A stretch of 64,000 nt of DNA, taken from Aulostomus chinensis. Its lineage: Eukaryota > Chordata > Actinopteri > Syngnathiformes > Aulostomidae. The position numbers and the translations under genes are program-made. The stretch covers positions 28,473,074 to 28,537,073 of the forward strand of contig JBBMOA010000001.1 in assembly GCA_037954235.1 (NCBI GenBank), written 5' to 3'. The notes under the pieces are model-generated. The model ran no database searches, had not been told where the DNA came from, and worked only from the letters and a program-made list of their open reading frames with translations. This document shows positions 20,033-33,400 of the stretch, piece after piece; within the stretch, counting starts at the first letter, position 1; each line of letters opens with the position of its first letter.

Positions 20033-20577
20033 GACTCGCTGAGCTTAGGAACAGACATGAGCTCCAGGGACACAGCCTTCTGACTGACAGGCAGGGAGGC
20101 CGACACAGCGCCTGATCTTTCCTACCTTGTGCCAATCTGCCGCGTGCGCAGCCCCCTTTGTTTCTCACAACGATGCCGGATGTCGGATATCCCAAGCCCG
20201 AGAAGCTCAGGCACATTGAAGGTTCAGGTCTTTCAGAGTGCATTCAAAAGCCTTTTGGGAAAGGCTCCGAGAGCAGTGCCGTCAGCGGACCTCCATCCTT
20301 ATCTGGAGTGCAAACGGAGCCACAACTTGACGCCCAGCGGCAGCGCGGGCGGAAATCCAGCCCCGGCCTCATGTGCAGCACTCGAGAGTTAGCCTGAAGA
20401 GCACGGGATTTGCTCCTGACAAAAGGGGAGGGGCCCGCACTGTTCCTGGAAGGCCATTGCGGCCGCAGGCTGAGGAAAAGCTGCAGTGCAGGAGGAGAAC
20501 CCTGGTCTGGCTTTGGGTGGAGCAGGTGAGCGAGTGCCTGGCGGAGGCTTGTTTTATTTCCGACGAGAAATGCGGGG
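20033..20577. other. Spacer between U1 and U2 genes
   Basis: GC-rich DNA upstream of U1 and downstream of U2. Open frames on both strands are present but unlike any domain I know. Part of it (20,187-20,210) reappears at 21,424 as a fused fragment. Confidence 0.6.
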
Positions 20578-20765
20578 CATTGCACCACTCCTGGAAACAC
20601 TGCAATACCAGGTTGATGCGTGGAAAGGACGGAGCAAGCTCCCGTCCCATCTCCCTGTTCCAAAAAGCAATTTAATATATGGTTCCCGGATAGGGAACGT
20701 ACCAGATATTAAACTGATAAGAACAGATACTACACTTGATCTTAGCCAAAAGGCCGAGAAGCGAT
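20578..20765 (-). ncRNA. U2 snRNA gene
   Basis: The minus strand begins ATCGCTTCTCGGCCTTTTGG and runs 188 nt. The branch-point recognition segment GTGTAGTATCTG is intact, as are stem-loops IIa/IIb (AATATCTGGTACGTTCCCTA) and the 3' stem-loops (CCTGGTATTGCAGTG). U2 pairs with the intron branch point in the spliceosome. The Sm-like site reads GCTTTTTGG (20,660-20,668), where GATTTTTGG is usual: one substitution at its first A. Everything else looks functional. The gene is in the same orientation as U1, 545 bp upstream of it. Confidence 0.94.
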
Positions 20766-21015
20766 GCCTGTCAGCCACCCGACGTGAGAGCCAGCACCCC
20801 CGGTACAGCCAATCCCGGCCGCGGCTGTGGGCAGGAACTGCAACATTTTGGGTGGCGACACAAAATGCAGTGCCATAAACACTACATCTGGCACACTGGT
20901 TGTCCCCACTGCTATCCAAAGCAAAGGCAATCGGTGCCTTCACCCTGCTATGCTAGTGGGGCGACTCAAAGTAAAACAAAGCGGTGTTCAAAGCCACAAG
21001 CCAGCGACTCATCCT
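20766..21015. other. U2 upstream spacer
   Basis: GC-rich flank 5' of U2 on the minus strand, where PSE and DSE promoter elements should lie. I could not locate a confident PSE or an octamer motif. Confidence 0.5.
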
Positions 21016-21508
21016 GGAGTCTGGGTTTTCCAAGTTGATCTCCTCCCACGCATGAATTCTCTGGTATCATTCCACTTACTGCGAAGACGAGCCGTGGATG
21101 TATTGTCCTGAGCCCAGGGCTTGTCAGATACCATGACCCTCAACTAAATGTGGCAGAAACCCTGCCCTCTTCATTTAGGGCTGGAAGGTGTGAGAGATAC
21201 TGGGAGCTCATCGAGGCTACGTCCTCCGCGGTCTCCTCAGGCTGGCCAGCACAAGAGGAGACCGCCAACTGGCCGGGACAGGCGGTCACCGTTGTTGCCG
21301 CCGTCGTCGGCCTTTCTTTCTTTCTTACCTTTTTTCACACGATCACAGGGGAGAGCGCGGACGCAGTCCCCCACTGTCAGAAATTATGCAGTTGAGACTC
21401 CCACATTTGGGGAATTCACCAGGGTATCCAAAGCCCGGGAAGCTCGGCCGATGCCGTTTTCAAGGCTCACCTTGTCGCTCGGTGAACCAGCGTGGCCTCG
21501 AGCCGCAT
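21016..21508 (-). repeat. Truncated second snRNA repeat unit
   Basis: Repeats 19,526-19,945 with small changes (for example ggctggccagc for ggcatgccagc), then breaks inside U1. After the break, tatccaaagcccgggaagct matches the spacer at 20,187, so about 240 bp equivalent to the U1 5' half and its upstream flank are deleted. It then diverges until satellite resumes at about 21,509. Confidence 0.85.
21346..21425 (-). pseudogene. U1 snRNA pseudogene (3' 80 nt only)
   Basis: Matches the 3' half of the 19,869 U1 copy, including the same unusual AATTTCTGA Sm site. The 5' half with splice-site recognition and loop I is deleted, so it cannot make a working U1. Confidence 0.93.
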
Positions 21509-24059
21509 TAGAATTGCTAATGAACTCAAAATGATGCTAAAAGTAATGTTGTGAAAGTTTCGAATAACCTCAAAGTAATGCTGACAGTCATGTAGTAAGA
21601 GTTTCTATGAACTTCAAAATAATGCGACAATGATGTCGGAAGAATTGCTAATAATCTCAAAATAATGCGACAGTGATGTCGGAAGAATTGCTAATGAACT
21701 CAAAATGATGCTGACGGTAATTTTGGAAAAGTTGAAACTAACCTCAAATTGATAATACAGTGATGCTAACAGTAATGTAGTGATAGTTGCTAATAAACAC
21801 AGTGATGCTTACAGTAATGTAGTAAGTGTTTCGAACAACCTCAAAGTGTTGCTGACAGTCATGTAGTAAGAGTTGCTACTAACCTCAAAATAATGCAACA
21901 GTAATGTAGTAAGAATTGCTAATGAACTCAAAATGATTCTGACAGTAATGTAGTGAGAGCTGCTAATAACGTCAAAATAATGCAACAGTAAAGTAGAAAG
22001 AGTTGCTACGAACCTCAAAATAATGCGATAGTGATGTCGGAAGAATTGCTAATGATCTCAAAATGATGCGACAGTGATGTAGTAAGAATTGCCAATGAAC
22101 TCAAAATGATGCTAACAGTAATGGAGTGAAAGTTTTGAATAACCTAAAAGTGATGCTGAAAGTAATGTAGTAAAAGTTGCTACGAACCTCAAAATATTGC
22201 AACAGTGATGTCAGAACAATTGCTAATGAACTCAAAATGATGCTAACAGTAATGTAGTGATAGTTGCTAATTAACTCAGTGATGCTTAAAGTAATGTAGT
22301 AAGTGTTTCGAACAACCTCAAAGTGATGCTGACAGTCAGTTAGAAAGAGTTGCTTAAAATAATGCAACAGTAATGTAGTAAGAGTTGCTAACAACCTCAA
22401 AATAATGCGACAGTGATGTCAGAAGAATTGGTAATGAACTTAAAATGATGCTAACTGTAATGTAGTGATAGTTGCTAATTAACTCAGTGATGCTTACAGC
22501 AATGTAGTAAGTGTTTCGAATAACCTCAAAGTGATGCTGACAGTCATGTAGTAAGAGTTGCTACGAAACTCAAAATAATGCTACTGTGATGTCGTAAGAA
22601 TTGCTAATAAATTCAAAATGATACTAACAGTAATGTAGTGAAAGTTTCGAATAACCTCAAAGTGATGCTGACAGTCATGTGGTTAGAGCTGCGAGTAACC
22701 TAAAAATGATGATGACAGTGATGTCGTAAGAATTGCTATTGAACTCAAAACGATGCTAACAGTCACGTGGTGATAGATGCTAATAAACTCAGTGATGCTG
22801 ACAGTAATGTAGTAATAGTTGCTAATAACCTCAAAATGATGCGACAGTGATGTCGTAAGAATTGCTAATGAACTCAAAATGATGCGACAGTGATGTTGTA
22901 AGAATTGCTAATGAACTCAAAATGATGCGACAGTGATGTCAGAAGAATTGCAAATGAACTCAAAATGATGCTGACGGTAAGCTAGTAAGAGTTGCTAAAA
23001 AACTCAAAATAATGCGAAAGTGATGTCGTAAGAATTGCTCATAAACTCAAAATAATACTGACATTATTGTAGTAATAGTTGCTACGAACCTCAAAATGAT
23101 GCTACAGTGAGGTCATAAAGATTGCTAATAAACTCAAAATGATGCTACAGTGATGTAGGAAGAATTGTTAATGAATTAAAGAATGATGCTGATGGTAATG
23201 TTGTGAGAGTTGCGAAAAACCTCAATATGATGATTACAATAATGTCGTAAGAATTCCTAATGAACTCAAAATGATGCTACCGTGATGTTCTAAGGATTGC
23301 TAACAAACTCAAAGTGATGCTGACAGTAATGTAGTGAAAGTTTCGAATAACCTCAAAGTGATGCTGACAGTCTTGTAGTAATATTTGCTACGAACCTCAA
23401 AACGATGCTACAGTGATGTAATTAAAGTTACTAATGATCTCAAAATGATGCTGAGAGTGATGTTGTAAGATTTGCGAATAACCTCAAAAAATGCTACAGT
23501 GATGTAGGAAGAGTTGCTAACGACCTCAAAAACAATGCTACAGGGATGGAGGAAGAGTTGCTAATAACCTCAAAATAATGTGACAGAGATGTCGTAAGAA
23601 TTGCAAATGAAATCAAAATAATGCTAACAGTAATGCAGTGAAAGATTCGAATAACCTCAATGATAATAATGAACTCAAAATGATGCTGACAGTGATGTAA
23701 TGAGAGTATCTACTAATTTCAAAAAGATGCGAAAGTGATGTGGTGAGAGTTGCTTCTAACCTAATAAATGATGCGAAAGTGATGTGGTGAGAGTTGCTAC
23801 TATCCTCAAAATGATGCTACAGTGATGTAGTGAGAGTTTCGATGAACCTCAAAATGATGCTCCAGTGATGTACTGAGAGTTGCTTAAAACCTTAAAATGA
23901 TGCTGACAGTCATGTAGTGAGAGTTGCTACTATCCTCCAAATGATGCTACAGTGATGTAGTGAGAGTTTCGATGAACCTCAAAATGATGCTCCAGTGATG
24001 TACTGAGAGTTGCTTAAAACCTTAAAATAATGCGACAGTGATGTGGTGAGAGTTGCTTC
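21509..24059 (-). repeat. 43-bp satellite array, reverse orientation, segment 2
   Basis: Same family as segment 1, with mixed unit types: aactcaaaatgatgctaaca, cctcaaagtgatgctgacag, ctcaaaatgatgcgacagtg. Toward 23,700 the units shift to the gtgagagttgct type that dominates the next segment. Confidence 0.95.
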
Positions 24060-24496
24060 TGTCACGACCCGGCTCAGAAATCGTGACATCGAAGGAGGGA
24101 GACGCAGACTAAACGTGACACACAACTAATAATTTATTATTAGTAACGCAAAATCAACACAAGGCAAACCATAACGTACAGTGGAGTGTGATTATCAGTA
24201 GTGTCAGTGGTGAGTGCGAGTGTGTGCATGAGTGTACAGGGGGTGTATGTGTGCGGTGTGATGGATGCAGAGAACTAAACAAGACATAACTCAAGAAACA
24301 CAACCATCGCTCCGACGTGGGCCAGGAGGAGTGAGCGAGAGACAACCGGCCAGGTTGATCGCCTGCTTTATAGCTGGGAGACGCCGGGCCCAGGTGCTCC
24401 CAATTAGTCAGCAGCTCCGCCCCATGAAGCTCGAACCTGAGACGGGAAGGAAGTCAAAAATAATGCAACGCCCCCATGCCCGTGACCATGGGGACA
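24060..24496 (-). mobile_element. Solo LTR of a retrotransposon
   Basis: The 437-bp insert begins TGTCACGACC and ends GGGGACA, giving the TG...CA ends expected of an LTR. On the minus strand a TATAAA box (24,367-24,372) lies in the first third and an AATAAA signal (24,133-24,138) in the last third, in the order expected for U3-R-U5. No coding region or second LTR is present, and no exact target-site duplication is visible. It interrupts satellite units, so it entered after that part of the array formed. Confidence 0.65.
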
Positions 24497-27400
24497 TGAT
24501 ACTACGAACCTCAATATGATGCTCCAGTAATGTAGTGAGAGTTGCTACTAATCTAAGAAATGATGCTCCAGTGATGTAAAAAGAATTGCTACAAACCTAA
24601 GAAATGATGCAACAGTGATTTAGTGAGAGTTGCTTAAAACCTCAAAATGATGCTACAGTGATGTAGTGAGAGTTGCTACGAAGCTCAAAATGATGCTACA
24701 GTGATGTCGTAAGAGTTGCTACGAACCTCAAAATGATGCTTCAGTGATGTTGTGAGAGTTGCTTCAAACCTTAAAATGATGCTGACAGTCATGAAGTGAG
24801 AGTTGCTACTTTCCTCAAAATGATGCTACAGTGATGTAGTAAGAGTTGCTAAAAATCTCAAAATGATGCTCCAGTGATGTAGTGAGAGTTGCTAAAAACC
24901 TCAAAATGATGCTACAGTAATGTAGTGAGAGTTGCTTAAAACCTCAAAATGATGCTGTCAGTAATGTAGTGAGAGTTGCTACGAACCTCAAAATGATGCT
25001 ACAGTAATGTAGTGAGAATTGCTAAAAACCTCAAAATGATGCTGTCAGTAATGCAGTGAGAGTTCCTACGAACCTCAAAATGATGCTACAGTGATGTAGT
25101 GAGAGTTGCTACGAACCTCAAAATGATGCTACAGTGATGTAGTGAGAGTTGCTACGAACCTCAAAATGATGCTACAGTGATGTAGTGAGAGTTGCTACGA
25201 ACCTCAAAATGATGCTACAGTGATGTAGTGAGAGTTGCTACGAACCTCAAAATGATGCTACAGTGATGTAGTGAGAGTTGCTACGAACCTCAAAATAATG
25301 CTAACAGTAATGTAGTGAGAGTTGCTACGAACCTCAAAATGATGCTAACAGTAATGTAGTGAGAGTTGCGAAAAACCTCAAAATGATGCTACAGTGATGT
25401 GGTGAGAGTTGCGAAAAACCTCAAAATGATGCTACAGTAATGTAGTGAGAGTTGCGAAAAACCTCAAAATGATGCTACAGTAATGTAGTGAGAGTTGCTA
25501 CGAACCTCAAAATGATGCTACAGTGATGTGGTGAGAGTTGCGAAAAACCTCAAAATGATGCTACAGTAATGTAGTGAGAGTTGCTAAAAACCTCAAAATG
25601 ATGCTACAGTGATGTAGTGAGAGTTGCTACGAACCTCAAAATCATGCTCCAGTGATGTAGTGAGAGTTGCTACTGTCCTCCAAATGATGCTACAGTGATG
25701 TAGTGAGAGTTGCTACTATCCTCAAAATGATGCTACAGATATGTAGTGAGAGTTGCTTAAAATCTATGAATGATGCTACAGTGATGTGGTGAGAGTTGCT
25801 AAAAATCTCAAAATGATGCTTCAGTGATGTAGTGAGAGTTGCTACTTATCTCAAAATAATGCTACAGTGATGTAGTGAGAGTTGCTAAAACCCTAAAAAT
25901 GATACTGACAGTAGTGTAGTGACAGTTTCTGCTTAACTCAAAATAAAGCTACAGTAATGTAGTGAGAGTTGCTACAAACCTCAAAATGATGCCAAAGTGA
26001 TGGAATGAGACTTGCTATTAACCTAAGAAATGATGCCACAGTGATGTGGTGAGAGTTGCAACTAATCTCAAAATGATGCCAAAGTGATGTCATGAGAGCT
26101 GCTACGAACCTCAAAATGATGCTAAAATCATTTAGTGAGAGTTGCTAAAAACCTAAAAATGATACTGACAGTAATGTAGTGTGAGTTTCTGTTAACTCAA
26201 AATAATGCCACAGTGATGTAGTGAGAGTTGCTACCAACCTCAAAATGATGCTGATAGTGATGTAGTGAGAGTTGCTAAAAATCTCAAAATGATGCTATCA
26301 GTAATGTTGTGACAGTTGCTAAAAACCTCAAACTGATGCTACAGTGATGTAGTGAGAGTTGCTACTAATCTCAAAATGATGCTGACAGTGATGTAATGAG
26401 AGTTGCTACTAACCTAAGAAATGATGCTCCAGTGATGTGGTGAGAGTTGCTAAAAACCTCAAAATGATGATTACAGTAATGTACTGAGAGTTGCTAAAAA
26501 CCTCAAAATGATGATTACAGTAATGTACTGAGAGTTGCAACTCACCTAAAAATGATGCTACAGTGATGTAGTGAGAGTTGCTAAAAACCTAAGAAATGAT
26601 GCTGCAGTGATGTGGTGAGAGTTGCTAAAAACCGCAAGATGATGCAACAGTAATGTCGTGAGAGTTGCTACGATGCTCAAATGATGCTACAGTGATGTAA
26701 TAAGAATTGCCACTAACCAAACAAATGATGCTACAGTGATGTAGTGAGAGTTGCGAAAAACCTCAAAATGATGCCACAATAATGTAGTGAGAGTTGCGAC
26801 TAACCTCAAAATGATGCTGATAGTGATGTCATGAGAGTTGCTACGAACCTCAAAATGATGCTGACAGTAATGTAGTGAGAATTGCTACGAACCTTTAAAT
26901 GATTCGACAGTGGTGTAGTAAGAGTTACTACTATCCTCAAAATGATGCTTCAGTGATGTAGTAAGAGTTGCTACTACCCTAAGAAATGATGCTCCAGTGA
27001 TGTGGTGAGAGTTGCTAAAAACCTCAAAATGATGCTGACAGTAATGTAGTGAGAGTTTCTGCTAAACTCAAAATAAGGCTACAGTGATGTAGTGAGAGTT
27101 TCAACTATTCTCAAAATGATTCTTCAGTGATGTAGTGAGAGTTGCTACTAACCTCAAAATGATGTTACACTGATGTGGTGAGAGTTCTACGAACCTCAAA
27201 ATGATGCTCAAGTGATGTAATGACAGTTGCTACTAATTTAAAAATGATGCTAAAGTGATGTAATGAGAGTTGCTCCGAACCTAAGAAATGATGCGACAGT
27301 GATGTAGTGAGAGTTACTAGCATGCTCAAAATGATGCTGACAGTAATGTAGTGAGAGTTGCTTAAAACCTAAAAATTGATGCTAAAGTCATGGAGTGAGA

Positions 27401-30400
27401 GTTGCTACGAACCTCAAAATGATGCAGTGATGAAGTAAGAGTTGACACTATCCTCAAATTGATGCTTACAGTAATGTAGTGAGAGTTTCTTCTTAACTGA
27501 AAATAAAGCTACAGTAATGCAGTGAGAGTTTCTTCTTAACTGAAAATAAAGCTACAGTGATGTAGTGAGAGTTTCTTCTTAACTGAAAATAAAGCTACAG
27601 TGATGTAGTGAGAGTTTCTTCTCACATAAGAAATGATAATCAAGTGATGTAATGAGAGATGCTACGAACCTAAGAAATGATGCTACAGTGTTGTAGTGAG
27701 AGTTGCTACTAATGTCAAAATGATGCTAAAGTGATGTAATGAGAGTTGCTAATAACCTCAAAATGATGCTACAGTGATGTAGTAAGAGTTGCTCATGACA
27801 TCAAAATGATGCTACAGTGATGTGGTGAGAGTTGATAGTAATTTCAAAATCATGCCAAAGTGATGTAATGAGAGTGGCTACTTACTTAAGAAATGATGCT
27901 ACAGTGATGTGGTGAGAGTTGCTACGAACCTCAAAATGATGCTACAGGAATGTGGTGAGAGTTGCTACGAACCTCAAAATGATTCTACAGTGATGTAGTG
28001 AGAGTTGCTACGATCCTCAAAATGATGCTACAGTGATGTAGTGAGAGTTGCTACGATCCTCAAAATGATGCTACAGTAATGCAGTAAGAGTTGCTTAAAA
28101 CCTTAAAATGATGCCACAGTGATGTAATGAGAGTTGCTATTAACCTAAAAAATGATGCTACAGTCATGTAGTGAGAGTTGCTAAAAACCTCAAAATGATG
28201 CTGACAGTGATGTAATGAGAGTTGCTACTAACCTAAGAAATGATGCCACAGTGATGGGGTGAGAGTTGCTACTAATCTCAAAATGATGCTAAAGTGATGC
28301 AGTAAGAGTTGCTTAAAACCTTAAAATGATGCTGACAGTCATGTAGTGAGAGTTGCTACTATCCTCCAAATGATGGTGACAGTGATGTAGTGAGACTTGC
28401 TGCTAACCTTAAAATGATGCTTACAGTCATGTAGTGAGAGTTTCTTCGAACCTCGAAATGATGCTACAGTGATGTAATGAGAGTTGCAACAAACCTAAGA
28501 AATGATGCCACTGTGATGTAGTGATAGTTGCTACTAATCTCAAAATGATGCTAAAGTGATGTTGTGAGAGTTGCTATGTACCAAAGAAATGATGCTACAG
28601 TGATGTGGTGAGAGTTGTTACCGACCTCAAAATGATGCTAGAGTGATGTGGTGAGAGTTGCTACTAATCTCAAAATGATGCTAAAGTGATGTTGTGAAAG
28701 TTGCTATGTACCTAAGAAATGATGCAACAGTGATGTGGTGAGAGTTGTTACCGACCTCAAAATGATGCTAGAGTGATGTCGTGAGAGTTGCTACTAACCT
28801 AAAAATGATGCTTACAGTGATGTCGTGAGAGTTGCTACTATCCTCAAAATGATGCTGAAAGTGATGAAGTGAGAGTTGCTAAAAACCTCAAAATGATGCT
28901 ACAGTTATGTAGTGAGAGTTGCTACGAACCTCAAAATGATGCTACAGTAATGTGGTGAGAGTTGCTTAAAACCTCAAAATGATGCTACAGTGATGTAGTG
29001 AGAGTTGCTACGGACCTGAAAATGATGCTCCAGTGATGCAGTAAGAGTTGCTTAAAACCTCAAAATGATGCTACAGTGATGTGGTGAGAGTTTCTTAAAA
29101 TCTCAAAATGATGCGACAGTGATGTGGTGACAGTTGCTAAAAATCTCAAAATGATGCTAAAGTGATATAGTGAGAGTTGCTACGAACCTCAAAATGATGC
29201 TCCAGTGATGTGGTGAGAGTTGCTACGGACCTGAAAATGATGCTCCAATGATGCAGTAAGAGTTGCTTAAAACCTCAAAATGATGCTACAGTGATGTAGT
29301 GAGAGTTTCTTAAAATCTCAAAATGATGCGACAGTGATGTGGTAAGAATTGCGAAAGACCTCAAAATGATGCTGACAGTAATGTGGTGAGAGTTGCTAAA
29401 AATCTCAAAATGATGCTAAAGTGATATAGTGAGAGTTGCTACTAACCTAAGAAATGATGCTACAGTGATGTGGTGAGAGTTGCTACGAACCTCAAAATGA
29501 TGCTACAGTAATGTGGTGAGAGTTGCTACGAACCTCAAAATGATTCTACAGTGATGTAGTGAGAGTTGCTACGATCCTCAAAATGATGCTACAGTAATGT
29601 ATTAGGTTGCTAAAAACCTCAAAATGATGTTACAGTGATGTAGTGAGAGTTGCTACGATCCTCAAAATGATGCTACAGTAATGCATTAGGTTGACAAAAA
29701 ACCTCAAAATGATGCTCCAGTGATGCAGTAAGAGTTGCTTAAAACCTTTAAAAATGATGCTGACAGTGATGTCGTGAGAGTTTCTTCGAACCTCAAAATG
29801 ATGCTACAGTGATGTGGTGAGAGTTGTTACCGACCTCAAAATGATGCTAGAGTGATGTGGTGAGAGTTGCTACGAATCTCAAAATTATGCTAAAGTGATG
29901 TTGTGAAAGTTGCTATGTACCTAAGAAATGATGCTGAAAGTGATGAAGTGAGAGTTGCTACAAACCTCAAAATGATGGTGACAGTCATGTAGTGAGAGTT
30001 GCTACGAACCTCAAAATGATGCTACAGTGATGTGGTGAGAGTTGCTACGGACCTTGAAATGATGCTCCAGTGATGTAGTGAGAGTTGCTACGGACCTGAA
30101 AATGATGCTCCAATGATGCAGTAAGAGTTGCTTGAAACCTCAAAATGATGCTACAGTGATGTGGTGAGAGTTTCTTAAAATCTCAAAATGATGCGACAGT
30201 GATGTGGTAAGAGTTGCGAAAGACCTCAAAATGATGCTGACAGTAATGTGGTGAGAGTTGCTAAAAATCTCAAAATGATGCTAAAGTGATATAGTGAGAG
30301 TTGCTACTAACCTAAGAAATGATGCTACAGTGATGTGGTGAGAGTTGCTACGAACCTCAAAATGATGCTACAGTAATGTGGTGAGAGTTGCTACGAACCT

Positions 30401-33400
30401 CAAAATGATTCTACAGTGATGTAGTGAGAGTTGCTACGATCCTCAAAATGATGCTACAGTAATGTATTAGGTTGCTAAAAACCTCAAAATGATGTTACAG
30501 TGATGTAGTGAGCGTTGCTATGATCCTCAAAATGATGCTACAGTAATGTATTAGGTTGACAAAAAACCTCAAAATGATGCTCCAGTGATGCAGTAAGAGT
30601 TGCTTAAAACCTTTAAAAATGATGCTGACAGTCATGTAGTGAGAGTTGCTACTATCCTCCAAATGATGCTACAGTGATGTCGTGACAGTTGCTAAAAATC
30701 TCAAAATGATGTGACAGTGATGTGGTAATAGTTTAAAAAAAACTCAAAATGATGCTCCAGTGATGTAGTAAGAGTTGCTACGAACCTCAAAATGATGCTG
30801 ACAGTCATGAAGTGAGATTTGCTACTATCCTCAAAATGATGCTACAGTGATGTAGGAAGAGTTGCTAAAAACCTCAAAATGATGCTGCAGTGATGTAGTG
30901 AGAGTTGCTACTAATCTAAGAAATGATGCTAAAGTGATGTAGTGAGAGTTGCTTCAAATCTCAAAATGATGCTCCAGCGATGCAGTAAGAGTTGCTTAAA
31001 ACCTTAAAATGATGCCACAGTGATGTGGTGAGAGTTGCTAAAAACCTCAAAATGATGCTGACAGTGATGTAATGAGAGTTGCTACTAACCTAAGAAATGA
31101 TGCCACAGTGATGGGGTGAGAGTTGCTACTAATCTCAAAATGATGCTAAAGTGATGTAATGAGAGTTGCTACTAACCTAAGAATTGATGCCACAGTGATG
31201 TAGTGATAGTTGCTAAAAACCTAAAAATGAGGCTCCAGTAATGTCGTGAGAGTTGCTACTATCCTCAAAATGATGCTAAAGTAATATGGTGAGAGTTGCT
31301 ACTAATCTCAAAATGATGCTGAATGTGATGTCGTGAGAGTTTCTACGAACCTCAAAATGATGCTACAGTGATGTAATGAGAGTTGCTACAAACCTAAGAA
31401 ATGATGCCACTGTGATGTAGTGATAGTTGCTACTAATCTCAAAATGATGCTAAAGTGATGTTGTGAAAGTTGCTATGTACCTAAGAAATGATGCTACAGT
31501 GATGTGGTGAGAGTTGTTACCGACCTCAAAATGATGCTAGAGTGATGTGGGGAGAGTTGCTACTAATCTCAAAATGATGCTAAAGTGATGTTGTGAAAGT
31601 TGCTATGTATCTAAGAAATGATGCAACAATGATGTGGTGAGAGTTGTGACCGACCTCAAAATGATGCCAGAGTGATGTCGTGAGAGTTGCTACTAACCTA
31701 AAAATGGTGCTTACAGTGATGTCGTGAGAGTTGCTACTATCCTCAAAATGATGCTGAAAGTGATGAAGTGAGAGTTGCTAAAAACCTCAAAATGATGCTA
31801 CAGTTATGTAGTGAGAGTTGCTACGAACCTCAAAATGATGCTACAGTAATGTGGTGAGAGTTGCTTAAAACCTCAAAATGATGCTACAGTGATGTAGTGA
31901 GAGTTGCTACGGACCTGAAAATGATGCTCCAGTGATGCAGTAAGAGTTGCTTAAAACCTCAAAATGATGCTACAGTGATGTGGTGAGAGTTTCTTAAAAT
32001 CTCAAAATGATGCTAAAGTGATATAGTGAGAGTTGCTACGAACCTCAAAATGATGCTCCAGTGATGTGGTGAGAGTTGCTACTATCCTCCAAATGATGCG
32101 ACAGTAATGTGGTAAGAGTTGCTAAAAAAATCAAAATGATGCTGTCAGTAATGTAGTGAGAGTTGCTACGACCCTCAAAATGATGCTACAGTGATGTAGT
32201 GAGAGTTGCTAAAAACCTCAAAATGATGCTACAGTGATACAATGAGAGTTGCTACTCATCTAAGAAATGATGCTAAAGTGATGTAGTGAGAGTTGCTTCA
32301 AATCTCAAAATGATGCTACAGTGATGTAGTGAGAGTTGCTTAAAATCTCAAATGATGCTACAGTGATGTAGTGAGAGTTGCTACGGACCTCAAAATGATG
32401 CTCCAGTGATGCAGTAAGAGTTGCTTAAAACCTCAAAATGATGCTGACAGTAATGTAGTGAGAGTTGTTAAGAACCTCATAATGATGCTACAGTGATGTG
32501 GTGAGAGTTGATAGTAATTTCAAAATCATGCCAAAGTGATGTAATGTGAGTTGCTACTTACTTAAGAAATGATGCTACAGTGATGTGGTGAGAGTTGCTA
32601 CGAACCTCAAAATGATGCTCCAGTGATGCAGTAAGAGTTGCTTAAAACCTCAAAATGATGCAACAGTGATGTGGTGAGAGTTGCTACTATCCTTCAAATG
32701 ATGCTACAATGATGTAGTGAGAGTTGCTTAAAATCTCAAAATGATGTGACAGTAATGTGGTGAGAGTTGCTAAAAACCTCAAAATGATGCTCCAGTGATG
32801 TAGTGAGAGTTGCTACTAATCTAAAAAATAATGCTAAAGTGATGTTGTGAGAGTTGCTACGGACCTGAAAATGATGCTCCAGTGATGCAGTAGGAGTTGC
32901 TTAAAACCTCAAAATGAGTCTGACAGTCATGTAGTGAGAGTTGCTAAGAACCTAAAAATGATGCTACAGTGATGTAGTGAGAGTTGCTAAGAACCTAAAA
33001 ATGATGCTACAGTGATGTAGTGAGAGTTGCTAAAAACCTCAAAATGATGCTGACAGTAATGTAGTGAGAGTTGCTACGAATCTAAAAATGATGCTACAGT
33101 AATGTAGTAAGAGTTGCGAAAAATCTCAAAATGATGCTGAAGTGATGTGGTGAGAGTTGCTAAAATCCTAAAAATGATGCAACAGTAATGTAGTGAGAGT
33201 TGCTACGAACCTCAAAATGATGCTACAGTAATGTGGTGAGAGTTGCTTAAAACCTCAAAATGATGCTACAGTGATGTAGTGAGAGTTGCTACGGACCTGA
33301 AAATGATGCTCCAGTGATGCAGTAAGAGTTGCTTAAAACCTCAAAATGATGCTACAGTGATGTGGTGAGAGTTTCTTAAAATCTCAAAATGATGCGACAG

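Larger units (their letters stand above)
19526..21015 (-). repeat. 1,490-bp snRNA repeat unit containing U1 and U2
   Basis: The sequence starting gggttttccaagttgatctc at 19,533 recurs at 21,023, an offset of 1,490 bp. The unit holds, in minus-strand order, the U2 upstream spacer, U2, a spacer of about 545 bp, U1, and the U1 downstream spacer. The gtgtgaaaaaaacgaaaga sequence just beyond U1 on the minus strand loosely resembles an snRNA 3' box. It is inserted in, or flanked on both sides by, reverse-orientation satellite. No clear PSE could be assigned by eye. Confidence 0.85.

Noticed and set aside
19660..20663. Several frames of 80-139 codons around the snRNA genes.
   Set aside because: They cross the U1 gene or lie in GC-rich spacer that lacks stops by composition. 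The snRNA identity explains the U1 part.
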